Shown: positions 1 through 11,810 of the stretch, one piece after another
Layout of the letters: each line of letters starts with the position of its first letter
Position numbering within the stretch: the stretch's first letter is position 1
Notes under the pieces: generated by a model
Told to the model about the DNA's origin: nothing
The model's database searches: none
Seen by the model: the letters and a program-made list of their open reading frames with translations, nothing else
Position numbers and translations under genes: made by a program
Assembly (NCBI RefSeq): GCF_001039355.2
Contig: NW_019775092.1
Coordinates: forward strand, 197,185-236,330
DNA from: Lingula anatina
Taxonomy: Eukaryota > Brachiopoda > Lingulata > Lingulida > Lingulidae
DNA length: 39,146 nt
Direction of reading: 5' to 3'

Positions 1-20
1 AAAAAAAAAAAAAAAAAAAA

Positions 21-1868
21 CAGGGATTATTTAGCAACCTGTGTCTGTTTTCTAGAGCCCATAAATATGTGGGTGAACTGAAAATATATGAAGTTAAATA
101 AATAAATAAATAAATGAAATAAGACAAAAATACTACAAACAAAAATTTTGTGATAAGGATATAAAAAGTTAAATGAGTAAATTATTGATAACAGAAATAA
201 ACTTCAGGAAAAAATTTAAAAAAGAAAATTTAATTTTAATATAACAAAAAAAAAAAAAGAAGAAGAAAACAATACTTGAATGCTTTTCATATCAAAATAA
301 TCAATAAACTGATCAAATCATCAAGACCAATTTATGATAACTTTCAGATAAATCTGAGTAATTTTTTCACATCACATTCACAATACCTCCATCTTTCCTC
401 TTTTTTTACCTGACTGAACCACTTTTGACTGTCACAAATTGAATCATCACTAGGATTAGATACTGGCTGCCGTGACATCCCCATGTGACATCTACATTAC
501 AGCATCATTCATAAACAACGACTTGTCTTCATTATAGTGTATCAAGTGTATTAAGTGCAGTTGAAGTAACATTTCAGAAGACCTTTACCTAGAACTGTTC
601 AGCTTGATTGATCCATACTGGCCCAAAGTCCTTCAGTTTATCATGGAAATCACCTCAATATGTGTACTCCCATAAGAAAAACAGGTTCTACAACATTTCA
701 CTGATGTCACGGTACCAGAGTTGCCAGCTCAGCAGCGTTCCACCTGAGTCGGAGGTGCTGAACTGTATAGAGGTTGTAAACAAGCACGGTGACATGATGA
801 CCAAGTAGCCATTATGTATCTCCGAAAAAAACAAGCAGTCATATCCCCCCTTCCTCAGTGCATTCTATACCTTCTTCTACCAGGAAATCATCCAGTCTAC
901 TAAGTTTTGCATTTTTTTTTTTTTTTTTGTTTTTGTTTTTCTCCTTCAAAAAATCTGGTCTCTATCACAAGCGATAATTTCTAAAATCTACTCTATCTCT
1001 CCATTATTTCCTTTAGAAGCAGACTCACTCGCCAAGTGCACTACAATAACTTAATTTCTGACGAGTTCAGCGTCCTCAAGTGACCTCAGATGTCCAGGTG
1101 ATCTAAACGGAGTTTAGAATTTTTGCCTCAGGGTCTCGACGGTTATTTATTATTTATCAACTTTGAGCCACATCAAAAAACTGCTACCAATACACAATAA
1201 AAACTCAATCTTTTCTGGGGACATTGTGAATTTTACATATACTGACGTACTTTTTAAATTCATGAATTGTTATAATTAGAAAATTCCTTTTGTGAGGAAG
1301 CATCAAAATATAAAAGCAGGCTACCTTACTGTACTCTAAATGCTGCACTCTACCTTACTGCACTCTATATACAACTCAAATATCATACACTGTCAGAAAT
1401 ATATTTTTAATGATTCCTTCAAAATTATGCATTACAAGAAGATTGGTAATTTTCCCCATTGAAAACATGTTATCACTACCACATACCAAAACAATTAATG
1501 ATAACCCAATATCCATTTATTCCTTTACAACTGAAAAAAAAGTTTGCACTTATCAATAAACTATGCCCTGTATAAGGCCCCTATCTGACACATCTCCACA
1601 AAGTCACCAATTCAGTATTTACAGAAAAATGATGGTGATGCATATGATAATGTAACCCCTATCTCATAACATGATGTGTACTTAAGTAAACTATATTTGT
1701 CACGGAGAGGAGATAAGAATGAGAGAAGCTGTATAATGACTGGGGGAAGGAAATCACTTGGGAATGCATGTCAAAATCCACATGCTCTGTCTGACTAAAA
1801 TGCAAAAATGAATGAATAAAGAAATAAAACAAATAAAAATATTAAACAAAAAATAATGCAAAAATAAA
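21..1868. repeat. Duplicated ~1.85-kb module, copy 1
   Basis: This segment recurs at 2197-4086 with only scattered substitutions and small length changes in simple repeats. By eye the copies are about 97% identical. It starts with the same CAGGGATTATTTAGCAACC bases as copy 2 and ends in an A-rich tail (AAATAAAAATATTAAAC...). It is preceded by twenty A residues at the window edge. No intact ORF longer than 66 codons is present. A 66-codon plus-strand ORF at 608-808 is shared with copy 2 but has no recognisable product. The module could be a non-autonomous retroposed element or a plain segmental duplication. Confidence 0.9.
600..810 (-). pseudogene. Sulfotransferase-like fragment, decayed (copy 1)
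   Basis: Read on the minus strand in one frame, this stretch gives three blocks in the order and rough spacing of cytosolic sulfotransferases. The first is SPCLFTTSIQFS, similar to the family's SPRxxxTHLPF block. About 20 residues later comes LWYRDISEM, at the place of the PAPS-binding RNPKD block. Then follows EYTY-stop-GDFHDKLKDF, resembling the EYxYxGDFxDYLxLF block of invertebrate members. Two in-frame stops (TAG, TGA) interrupt it, and key residues are lost (Arg and His of the first block). It is therefore a relic, not a working enzyme. The family call rests on pattern matching by eye and could be wrong. Confidence 0.4.
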
Positions 1869-1871
1869 TGC

Positions 1872-1876
<5 letters not shown>

Positions 1877-1936
<60 letters not shown>
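1877..1936. repeat. Compound (CT)n(TA)n microsatellite
   Basis: About 17 CT dinucleotides run directly into about 13 TA dinucleotides. It lies immediately after the A-rich end of duplicated copy 1 and is absent at the end of copy 2. The following ~250 bp, up to the N at 2196, is unique sequence with no feature I can name. Confidence 0.97.
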
Positions 1937-1941
<5 letters not shown>

Positions 1942-2180
1942 ATCTATTCCCCATCAGCCAAAGACCAGGGCACTCACTTGTATCAACGAAAATCTTCAGC
2001 CAGATATGTTCTGAGCCTCAAATATTCTCCGTGAAAGACAATTTACATGACCTCAACAGCAACCTAACGTAACAGGTACCGCCATGGGGGTTTGAAGGAC
2101 CCTATCATATCCAGGGATACACTAAACTGGACCGGTACACTTTGGCAGGTGCTATCTACTAATTACACTACAAGTTAATT

Positions 2181-2195
2181 AACAGACGTGTTGAA
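2181..2195. repeat. 15-bp direct repeat, left flank of copy 2
   Basis: AACAGACGTGTTGAA lies directly before the single N and copy 2. The identical 15 bases recur at 4090-4104, just after copy 2. This is the arrangement of a target-site duplication made by retroposition, or of a repeat-mediated duplication or assembly join. The bases form part of a short inverted repeat; the right-hand flank reads TCAACA-GACG-TGTTGA. Confidence 0.85.
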
Positions 2196-2196
2196 N

Positions 2197-2266
2197 CAGG
2201 GATTATTTAGCAACCTGTGTCTGTTTTCTAGAGCCCATAAATATGTGGGTGAACTGAAAATATATG

Positions 2267-2337
<71 letters not shown>

Positions 2338-4086
2338 ATGAAATTAGACAAAAATACTACAAACAAAAATTTTGTGATAAGTACATCAAAAGTTAAATGA
2401 GTAAATTATTGATTACAGAAATAAACTTCAGGAAAAAATTTTAAAAAGAAAATTTAATTTTAATATAACAAAAAAAAAAAAGAAGAAGAAAACAATACTT
2501 GAATGCTTTTCATATCTGAATAATCAATAAACTGATCAAATCATCAAGACCAATTTATGATCACTTTCAGATAAATCTGAGTAATTTTTTCACATCACAT
2601 TCACAATACCTCCATCTTTCCTCTATTTTTACCTGACTGAACCACTTTTGACTGTCACAAATTGAATCATCACTAGGATTAGATACTGGCTGCCGTGACA
2701 TCCCCATGTGACATCTATATTATAGCATCATTCATAAACAACGACTTGTCTTCATTATAGTGTATCAAGTGTATTAAGTGCAGTTGAAGTAACATTTCAG
2801 AAGACCTTTACCTAGAACTGTTCAGCTTGATTGATCCATACTGGCCCAAAGTCCTTCAGTTTATCATGGAAATCACCTCAATATGTCTACTCCCATAAGA
2901 AAAACAGGTTCTACAACATTTCACTGATGTCACAGTACCAGAGTTGCCAGCTCAGCAGCGTTCCACCTGAGTCGCAGGTGCTGAACTGTATAGAGGTTGT
3001 AAACAAGCATGGTGACATGATGACCAAGTAGCCATTAAGAATCTCCGAAAAAAACAAGCAGTCATATCCCCCCTTCCTCAGTGCATTCTATACCTTCTTC
3101 TACCAGGAAATCATCCAGTCTCCTTGGTTTTGCATTTTTTTTTTTCTCCTTCAAAAAATCTGATCTCTATCAAAAGCGATAATTTCTAAAATCCACTCCA
3201 CCTCTCCATTATTTACTGTAGAATCAGACTCGCTAGCCGAGTGTACTACAATAACTTAATTTCTGGCGAGTTCAGTGTCCTCAAGTGACCTCAGATGTCC
3301 AGGTGATCTAAACGGAGCTTAGAAATTTTGCCTCAGGGTCTCGACAGTTATTTATTATTTATCAACTTTGAGCCACATCAAAAAACTGCTACCAGTACAC
3401 AATAATAACTCAATCTTTTCTGGGGACATTGTGAATTTTACATATACTGACGTACTTTTTAAATTCATGAATTGTTATAATTAGAAAATTCCTTTTGTGA
3501 GGAAGCATCAAAATATAAAAGCAGGCTACCTTACTGTACTCTAAATGCTGCTTTCTACCTTACTGCACTCTATATACTCCTCAAATATCATACACTGTCA
3601 GAAATATATTTTTAATGATTCCTTCAAAATTATGCATTACAAGAAGATTGGAAATATTCCCCATTGAAAACATGTCATCACTACCACATACCAAAACAAT
3701 TAATGATAACCCAATATCCATTTATTCCTTTACAACTGAAAAAAAAGTTTGCCCTTATCAATAAACTATGCCCTGTATAAGGCCCCTATCTGACACATCT
3801 CCACAAAGTCACCAATTCAGTATTTACAGAAAAATGATGGTGATGCATATGATAATGTAACCCCTATCTCATAACATGATGTGTACTTAAGTAAACTATA
3901 TTTGTCACGGAGAGGAGATAAGAATGAGAGAAGCTGTATAATGACTGGGGGAAGGAAATCACTTGGGAATGCATGTCAAAATACACATGCTCTGTCTGAC
4001 TAAAATGCAAAAATGAATGAATAAAGAAATAAAACAAATAAAAATATTAAACAAAAATATTAAACAAAAAATAATGCAAAAATAAA
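2197..4086. repeat. Duplicated ~1.89-kb module, copy 2
   Basis: This is the second copy of the module at 21-1868. It differs by an expanded AAAT tetranucleotide run at about 2274-2339, a shorter poly-T at about 3136, an extra AATATTAAACAAA unit near the end, and scattered point changes. An undetermined base (N) at 2196 abuts its first base. A 15-bp direct repeat lies on both sides (2181-2195 and 4090-4104). The end is A-rich, as expected of a retroposed sequence, but there is no clean poly-A. Confidence 0.9.
2823..3033 (-). pseudogene. Sulfotransferase-like fragment, decayed (copy 2)
   Basis: This is the counterpart of the minus-strand relic at 600-810, carrying the same two in-frame stop codons. 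The shared stops show that the fragment was already dead before the module was duplicated. One further substitution turns the Arg of the LWYRDISEM block into Cys here. Family assignment is tentative, for the same reasons as copy 1. Confidence 0.4.
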
Positions 4087-4089
4087 CTC

Positions 4090-4104
4090 AACAGACGTGT
4101 TGAA
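4090..4104. repeat. 15-bp direct repeat, right flank of copy 2
   Basis: Exact repeat of 2181-2195. It is followed by GGCATACATGG and a G-rich stretch. Confidence 0.85.
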
Positions 4105-6249
4105 GGCATACATGGGGGGGAGGGGGGGAGAAAGGGGGAGTTAGGGGATTCTGTTACATAACAGTCTGGCTATTAAGTTGTTAATCTCTCAAAAGGTGGA
4201 CTGGTCCAGTTAGCTATACTGTTCCAACTTCCATGTGAAAAGGGCCTAGCCAACATGTGTTGTCCATCCCTGATTCATAGTGATGGTAGAGAAGAATATG
4301 TAGGGGTATCACATCCCTAAGTTACAATCAACAATCTCCACCTGAGAAAATATAAATACATGATATTGTATGTATAAACAGAGAGAGAATCTTAGACTTT
4401 GTAATCAATAGCTAGCCTACTGGTATGCTGATCAAAGCGATGATGTGCTATAATCATGTCATATATTTTCTACACATTACAAATGGAACCTCACAGCTTT
4501 CTACAAGACTGGAATATTGCTACAGTATAAAAAACCCCATGGACTGCTCAAGGAAAATCACCAGGTGAAAAATACCAAGCAAAACAAGAATAGTGCTCAA
4601 GGCCCAATGGATTTAAGGGTCTACATGACATGCCACACAAGAAGAAAACAGATTTAGTCTTCCCAGAAATAATTTACTTTATTTTAACCATCATTACACA
4701 AGAGACATTAAAAAAACCTCTTCCATCTAAATCTGACACCAGAATATTCTTTTTAGACTGAAACCTGGTAGCGCCCTGACCTTGCATCTGCAGCCATCGT
4801 ACAGGCATGCATCAGCGAACAGCAATAAACAAACAAACAACCTGCTCTAAATAATCTAGTCAGGGCTGAGGCACAAAAGTACTCGATTGGCAAACAAGAC
4901 CCTGGATATAATATGGCCTGCCCTGGATATGTACTCAAATAAACATACCTTTTGTACATGCATGTGTAAATGTATTTATAAGTATATATATATATAGCTA
5001 AAACATTATTGGAAGGTCTGCAACAAAAAGTGGAACGACAAAACAATGGTGGTGTTAACAGCAGTTCTACTTTAAACCAGTTTTCAGGATCTGTTTTCAC
5101 CTGCTTTAAGTTGAACCTCTTACGAAAAAAATGGGTCATAGAATGAGTCCCATGAAACAATCCTCAAATTTCAAATGGTATCACCATTTGGTCCAAGTCA
5201 AGTTAAAGACTCGGTACATCAAACAAACCTTATAACTATAGCAAGACTTGCCCGTTTTTGTGTCATTAAGATTTCAAGTTGGGCATAAATGACCTTAATG
5301 GCATCAAGACATGCCAGGTGGTATAAGAGTGTTTGGGGCAGATCCAGAGATATTTTCTGACAGCCTTCAAATCATCTTTGTTAGATACATCCTCAATTTT
5401 TGACCATCTTCCGACAGAAAAAAATTAGATATCCATCAATGTAATCCTGAAATATCTGACCTCCTTCTCCGTGAAGACCCAGAAGACAGCCTCAATCCGC
5501 CCTTGAGTGTTGCAAGCATGATACACAAGCGACCTTACAAGGACAATGAACAACAATGACAACACAATGAACAAATTCTCCACAAGCCTTAAGTACTTAA
5601 AGCATGCCAGCGCTATCTCATTAATGAACCTTAGTAGAAAAAAATGGTAACAAAAAACTCCAGTGTTGACTTCTGACCTGCTGTATACAGAAAATGACTT
5701 GGCATTTTGAGAGAATTTTACGTCCACCATTTGTCTAAAACAATAACCATACAATGCAGTAGAATGATAAGCAATTTAATGTTGTGAACTCAAACATAAA
5801 AAATAAAAAACATAAAAAACAAAAGAAAAACATTATGAATACAAAATTATATGATCAATAAATATGACCATTCTATCATCAATTTAATGTTCCAAACAAA
5901 GGCATTTTTTATAAAAAAACAAAAAAACAATAGAAATATTTTATGAATACAAATATTAAAAACATGACCATTGTATCATATGAAAATTAAAAAAAAAACT
6001 GCAAAATAAGTAACAAAACAAGCTGCAAAGCAAAAAACGGGAAACCCTGGACAAACATTTAGTAATGTCCCATTAGCAGTACATTTCCCCTACACTGATT
6101 GTGTAAAATCATATCAAAATCCTAATAAAGTTCCATCAAACATGTTTTTGTTTGGGGACAAAAAAGAATAACTGTACTAATGCAGTGTGGAAAGTTCACT
6201 CAAAGTGCTTATGGACTTCTTACTTTCTTGATAAGAAGGGCAAAATTGA
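4105..6249. other. Non-coding stretch, A-rich toward its end
   Basis: No recognisable gene was found. A G-run cluster at about 4112-4148 (runs of 5-8 G) could form a G-quadruplex on the plus strand. A good minus-strand splice donor (AAAG|GTATGT) lies near 4946-4951, but no exon around it could be assigned. The segment 5790-6010 is very A-rich and holds an imperfect direct duplication: ATTATGAATACAAA... then ATGACCATT.TATCAT at about 5832-5880, repeated at about 5936-5980. Confidence 0.6.
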
Positions 6250-6550
6250 ACAGGGCATGCAACCAACTATGCCAAACTGAATTGGACATACAACCAACTA
6301 TGCCAACTTTAACAGGGCATACAACCAACTATGCCAACTTTAACAGGGCATACAACCAACTATGCCAACTTTTACAGGGTATGCAAGTAACTATGCCAAC
6401 TTTAACAGGGCATACAACCAACTTAGCCAACTTTAGCAGGGCATACAACCATGCCAACTCTAGCAGGGTATACAAGCATCTATGCCAAACTAAACTGGGC
6501 ACGCACCTAAATATGCCGAACTGAACTGGGTAAACAAGCACCCATTTATT
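6250..6550. repeat. Tandem array, ten 31-bp units
   Basis: Ten units at a 31-bp spacing, with one step of 27 bp where a unit has lost four bases. The best-preserved units carry GGGCATA, an 8-base CAACCAAC loop, then TATGCC, followed by AACTTTAACA. GGCATA and TATGCC are exact inverted repeats, so each unit can form a small hairpin. Units decay toward the right, and a lone related unit lies near 6603-6625. ORFs on both strands across the array are by-products of the repeat, because 31 is not a multiple of three. Confidence 0.93.
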
Positions 6551-6719
6551 GAATTGAGTACCTTATTGAATTGAGGCAACCAAGTGGCCATACCAAACAG
6601 AATTGGGCATACAACCATCCATACCCAACTATAAACTACATCCTTACACAGCCTTTCCATTTTATTACAACTCAATTCTCATCACTCCAAGTTCATACTA
6701 TTGCCCCCCACAGCAGTAT

Positions 6720-7215
6720 TTACTCACACAGTGGCTATATGAACTCACAGGAGGGCCAACAGTAGAGTTCATCAACACAGTGGCTATGTGAACTCATAGG
6801 AGGGCCAACAGTAGAGTTAACCCCCCCAGTGGCTATATGAACTCACAGGAGGGCCAACAGTAGAGTTCACCAACACAGTGGCTATATGAACTCATAGGAG
6901 GGCCAACAGTAGAGTTCACTCACACAGTGGCTATATGAACTCACAGGAGGGCCAACAGTAGAGTTCATCCACACAGAGGCTATATGAACTCACAGGAGGG
7001 CCAACAGTAGAGTTCATCCACACAGAGGCTATATGAACTCACAGGAGGGCCAACAGTAGAGTTCATCCACACAGTGGCTATATTAACTCACAGGAGGGCC
7101 AACAGCAGAGTTCACTCACACAGTGGTTACATGCACTCACAGGAGGGCCAACAGTAGAGTTCACTCACACACTGGCTATATGAACTCACAAGGCCAAGTT
7201 CCACTGAGTTCAGAC
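6720..7215. repeat. Tandem array, ten 49-bp units
   Basis: The TGGCTATAT core recurs at 6732, 6781, 6830, 6879, 6928, 6977, 7026, 7075, 7124 and 7173, an unbroken 49-bp period. Each unit contains TGAACTC and, 18 bases later, GAGTTCA, a 7-bp inverted repeat. The middle units (6977-7074) are nearly identical, which suggests recent copying. The consensus is unrelated to the 31-bp array 170 bp upstream. Confidence 0.95.
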
Positions 7216-10200
7216 AGTGCAGACTGAGTGCTGTGAAACAATTAATCCCAGCCTTCAGCCGCTACAACCTCAAAGCTGCTACAACAAGCTGCACTCTGCG
7301 CCTACAATAATAACTTGAATGAATGATAGTATTCCAACCTAGATTTCCATCACGGATGACCTTGCTGTCAAAACAGCAGCAGTAACAATGAAACGGAACA
7401 GTAACTAACAAAAACAGACCTATGCCATCAGTTTGAAAGGTATAGTTACCGTGCAACCCATTCACAATTTTCAGCCTTCTTTCACGATTTCTCCATCAGG
7501 GAACCCCATCTGACATGATATTGTATGTATAGAGAACAGCCTCTGCTGTTTGAACAGATGGTCTGAGTTGCATTCATGTTAGTTTACTTTCTGCTGATAT
7601 GCCTCAGGATGGACACAAACATACTTGGGGAGAGAAGGAAGGGGAGGGGCGGAACAAAACCAAAATTGTTAAAACGTATTAGAAACTGGCCTGGGCAGCA
7701 ATTTATGGAGTCATGATCAGGTTTCTGCTGCAAATTTCTTTAAAGTAATTTTCTTTCCATATCTTCAATGAAAGCATTGTAGAGTGCAAACACCAATGTC
7801 ATAATGAAAACATGAAATAATCATACAATAATACAAAAAAAAAAAAAAAATAGACAGATAAACATGGGTACATTTTTCCTTTGTATGCTTTAATATTACA
7901 CACTTGAATGTTACCCAATCCTAATATTGTGATATATTGACTTAATCCTTTATCATCACTGTTGCTATTAATAGCACATCGCACTAGCTGTTCAGGGAGT
8001 TACGTTGACTTGCAGCATCGCCACTGACTCCATGTTCCCACAACCCTTCATACAACTGTCGAAAATCAGTTAAATCAACACATCACGTACTTCGTGCCCT
8101 GAGTCAACTCTAAGCGCTGCTTACTAGGTTTCTTGTTTCCACAATCACTCTAATGTCCAAGTTTATAGATAAACACAACGGTATTTGTTTTAAGGCTTGT
8201 TTAGACGTGGCGCTGAAAAGAAAATAGCCATTTCCTGTTACCGTGACACTGTGCAAATAACAACATCAATTAAGTCAACAAAATATCTACCTCCCCAGTT
8301 TAGTAAACAAACAAAAGAGCTCCAGTGCTCTTTGTTGGGGATGGAAAAATAACAACAGGTATTTCTTGTTTTTTCAAACACTTCACCACTAAAATTTGTC
8401 TGTGCAATTCTCCTGCTACTTCACTGGAAAAGCTTTGCATCCAGGGTAAAGACAGCAGCTTCTGAAAGGATTGGGTGTTATATGTAAACAATCTAAAAGC
8501 TTTGTTGTGAAAAGTAAACAAGCAAAAATTGATTTTCTTGTTTGTTGATCATAGCTGCAGCAGCTTGTATAGCCAAAGGCTTTGTAAATAAGGGTGCGGA
8601 GAGATTACACTAAACACCATCATGATAAAAACTTTCCCACAACTAAAAACTTGTATCGACTTGTAAGCAATCTACGTCAGTTTCACTATGGTACCTGCAT
8701 TAATTGTGTACATGCTCTCTGATTTCATTTTTTACAATCTTAATTCAATGATTACAACTAACAAAGAAGTTGATTTTTCTTTTTACATTTCTACCGACCA
8801 CACCTTCACTATATGCTGAGCTATTTTTATACCTTATCTAGGGATAGAACTGAAATATGAGCAACATGATTTTAGGGGAGCAGTAAGGAATTGATCATCT
8901 CCATTTTACTCAAGAAATATCTGGGAACATTCCTAAAGACGTCAATCCCCTAAACAAATCGCACTTGCACAAATGTCAATGTCTCAAAACTGAGCTCTGA
9001 CATAGGTTAGGTCATATTTCATAAAAGAAGACACTGTCTGAGGTAATGAAATCTAGGGAAACATGTTGTAATGGCATCTGATTTAATATCAGCAAATGTC
9101 TCCATTATCCATAATAGTTTGCTTTTGTCAATATCTTATTGCATTTGTTCATCATGAAAAAAACAGTAGATGGCAATTGCTTGTATCATTTGGATAAAAC
9201 TGATGAATTACATTTCTGGAAAAATGTTTTGTTCATAAATGTTCAAGAATCATACATATTCTGCACCACCTGTAAGATTGAATTCATACACTTCTTTAAT
9301 TTTAAGATCTGCTAAATTAATATCTTTCAAAAACTGAGGTATGACCAGAAGTTAATAAATACTTTTTAAAATGACATCTATTTTTGATGTACATACTTTA
9401 TGGAACTTGAAAAACAACACATACACAAGATCATTCAATTAAAAAACAAAACAACATCTAGGCAGATATGAGGTGTCAGTTGTTACCTGTTCTAAGAAAA
9501 TCACCCAATGATTATTTTGTTTATTTCCTGGCATGGAGACCTGGGCAGCCCAATTTCTGATTTCTCACTGGTGTTTTATTTTTAAAAAGGAAAAAGGACA
9601 TTATATCAGATATTCCAGAACTCAATTTACATACACTGGCACAAATAAACCTATTACCTCAGATCTACAACAAGTTGTATAACAAGTTTAACCAGCTTAA
9701 TGTTACACCATAAGGCATAACAACGCTACAAGCACGACTCCTAGCAATGCCTTGCATGTCACGGAAGGCAGCCTCAGCAGAATGGAAAAAACAGAGTTTG
9801 TTTAGTTTTTCCTGCCCTTCAGCCTCTTTCCTCCCATCATGCGACATAACCTGCACCCAAACTCTGCTGGAGAACAAACACCTTCTATACAAGTACAGTG
9901 AAGCGTTGGACAAAAACACCAGTAAAATGGAAAAAAGTTTCATGTATCTTTCCGTCCGAAATAATCAAAGAGTGAGCAAACAATGAACAGAGAGAAATCA
10001 ATAAAAAGCCGTGTTGACTGTTTTCAGCAAAACAAACTGTCTTGTCTTTATTATTAACTTTACCAACGGAGGAAGCACACATCGCGTCCTGCAGTGTAAT
10101 CAAGCATAATTATCCCTGCAATAAAGAAGCTTTTGTCTCTCAGAGATCTCATAAAAAATCTGTGATTAATATTTACCCACTGCCACTGGAAACAACACCA

Positions 10201-11650
10201 CACTATTGGACAGGGAATTGAAGTTGCAGGCATTATAGGATGATCAAACATTTTTTTTCAAGAACAATGTGGTTGAGATATCAAATACCGATTTCTCATT
10301 CTTAAGAAGAAAGAAAGACAACACAGATCACAGATAGTTGTTTCTGTTATTCACCCAACTGCTAATGATTTTACACTTGTGGTGGAAGGTCTGATCTTTG
10401 CCTATGTTGACAAGGAGTTTTCACACTAATGGCCCAAGTGATTCAATAGGCGCATTCACACTGAAAATAGGTCCACCCTTCTTGGTAGGACTCCTTTCTA
10501 TTTGTCTTTCCGATCTTGTCCGAAGACGTTTGCTGTTTGCCAGTATCAGCCTAGAATGAGAAGGATCTGTCCATCTTTAATGAAAACACCTCTATTTAAC
10601 TTTTAAGACAATATACCAGAAATGAAATAAAAAAACAATAGTAAAATTGTTCTACTAGTAACTAAAATATTTTCTAATTACCTCTTACTGGCTAGGTGTA
10701 CAAGAATGCACGTATTAAACAACGGACTCCTGCAAAAGCTCTTCAGACTCGATCCTTGGCTGATAAAAACTTATTTAAAAAAAACAGACCCATGCATGTA
10801 TCATCTTGCCAACCTTAATCCACAATCAGAACTAAAGCTGATACAGAATCGCGGAATCATCCAGGACATCAAATGAGCTAATCCCCTGCCTTGTCTGCGT
10901 CATTTTATCGAAGTCAAAAAACACCCAAATAAATCAATACGAAATACAAAACTCCAGGCCTGGGATGTTGTGGCATTATTTACCAATAAGAAAAACCAAG
11001 CTCCTATTAAGAAAATTTATCAATAAAACCATTTTCTATCTTGGGTTCCCAGTAACAAAGCAGTTCATCATGATCATGCCAAAATAGAACCAGAAAGGAT
11101 GCAAGGTCAGGAAATTTACTCTCTCTCTTGACAGAAAAACAATTTCAACAGCATAATAAAGTGACATCCATTGATTTTTCCCCTTATTTACTTCTTATCC
11201 CAGAGCTGTGCTGGAGAAAACATTGTTATTTGAATTAATCTACTGGACAAGAGTATACATTTCTTATCCCCGACCTGAGAGTGAACCGTTTAATGTGAAT
11301 GGATAAAAAAAGAAAAGCCGTGCAAAGATCAGAATGGCAGACCAAGCCACCATTCCCTCATACAAGAGTGGCGACAAAGGATGAACGGAACCTAACATCT
11401 GCGGCAATGGCTCGCTGTATACTAAAATATTCATGCAAGAGAATCATAAGAAAATTCTCTTTTAACTATAACCTCTAGGAAACTTTGTCCTTGAAGGTGA
11501 AAAGTTCTCACGTTTTCTCCACGGGCAATGGTTTAGATTGTGCCCTCTTAGCAGAAAGTGATTACGATTAGATCACAACAGAGGGTCATTCTAATCCCTG
11601 TGCTGCCCACCTACTGGAGGACATGACACTTGACAAAACTCCCACTCCTT
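7216..11650. other. Non-coding stretch, no gene recognised
   Basis: Short ORFs here (the longest about 90 codons) show no recognisable domain and no consistent exon pattern. A minus-strand segment at about 9665-9910 ends near a donor-like GAG|GTAATA, but nothing confirms it as an exon. The sequence is AT-rich with poly-A/poly-T runs. I see no RNA gene. Confidence 0.5.
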
Positions 11651-11750
11651 CCAAATCCCCCCCCCCCCCCCAAGGCCCGGGACAGGATGAGAGCCAAGAT
11701 TGCTTTCTCTTAATGCACCCCTTCACTGAGTCTTGAAATTGACAAATTTC

Positions 11751-11810
11751 TTTCCACGTGGTAAAAGTACTATTTCTTTGTTCTGATCTTGTGAAATACC
11801 CACGTGGAAA
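11751..11810. promoter_or_regulatory. Mirrored pair of CCACGTGG E-boxes
   Basis: TTTCCACGTGG (11751-11761) and its exact reverse complement CCACGTGGAAA (11800-11810) face each other across 38 bp. Each contains the perfect palindrome CCACGTGG, whose CACGTG core is the site of bHLH-zip factors such as Myc/Max, USF and MITF/TFE. No gene is nearby, so any enhancer role is speculative. Confidence 0.35.

Noticed and set aside
608-808. 66-codon plus-strand ORF present in both module copies (608-808 and 2831-3031)
   Set aside because: Its near-identity in the two copies is explained by the duplication, not by selection. No domain was recognised and the opposite strand holds the more family-like pattern.
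2175-2366. ORF encoding repeated Ile-Tyr-Leu-Phe on the minus strand
   Set aside because: It is produced by the AAAT tetranucleotide microsatellite and spans the undetermined base at 2196.
6180-6541. ORFs of 70-114 codons on both strands, with repeated Cys-Pro or Thr-Asn motifs
   Set aside because: They come from the 31-bp tandem array. Unit length is not a multiple of three and copies do not preserve a frame.
6720-7215. Nuclear-receptor-like AGTTCA half sites or a CRISPR-like array
   Set aside because: Units are contiguous with no unique spacers, so it is not CRISPR. The AGTTCA match is part of a single copied unit and gives no independent evidence of receptor binding.
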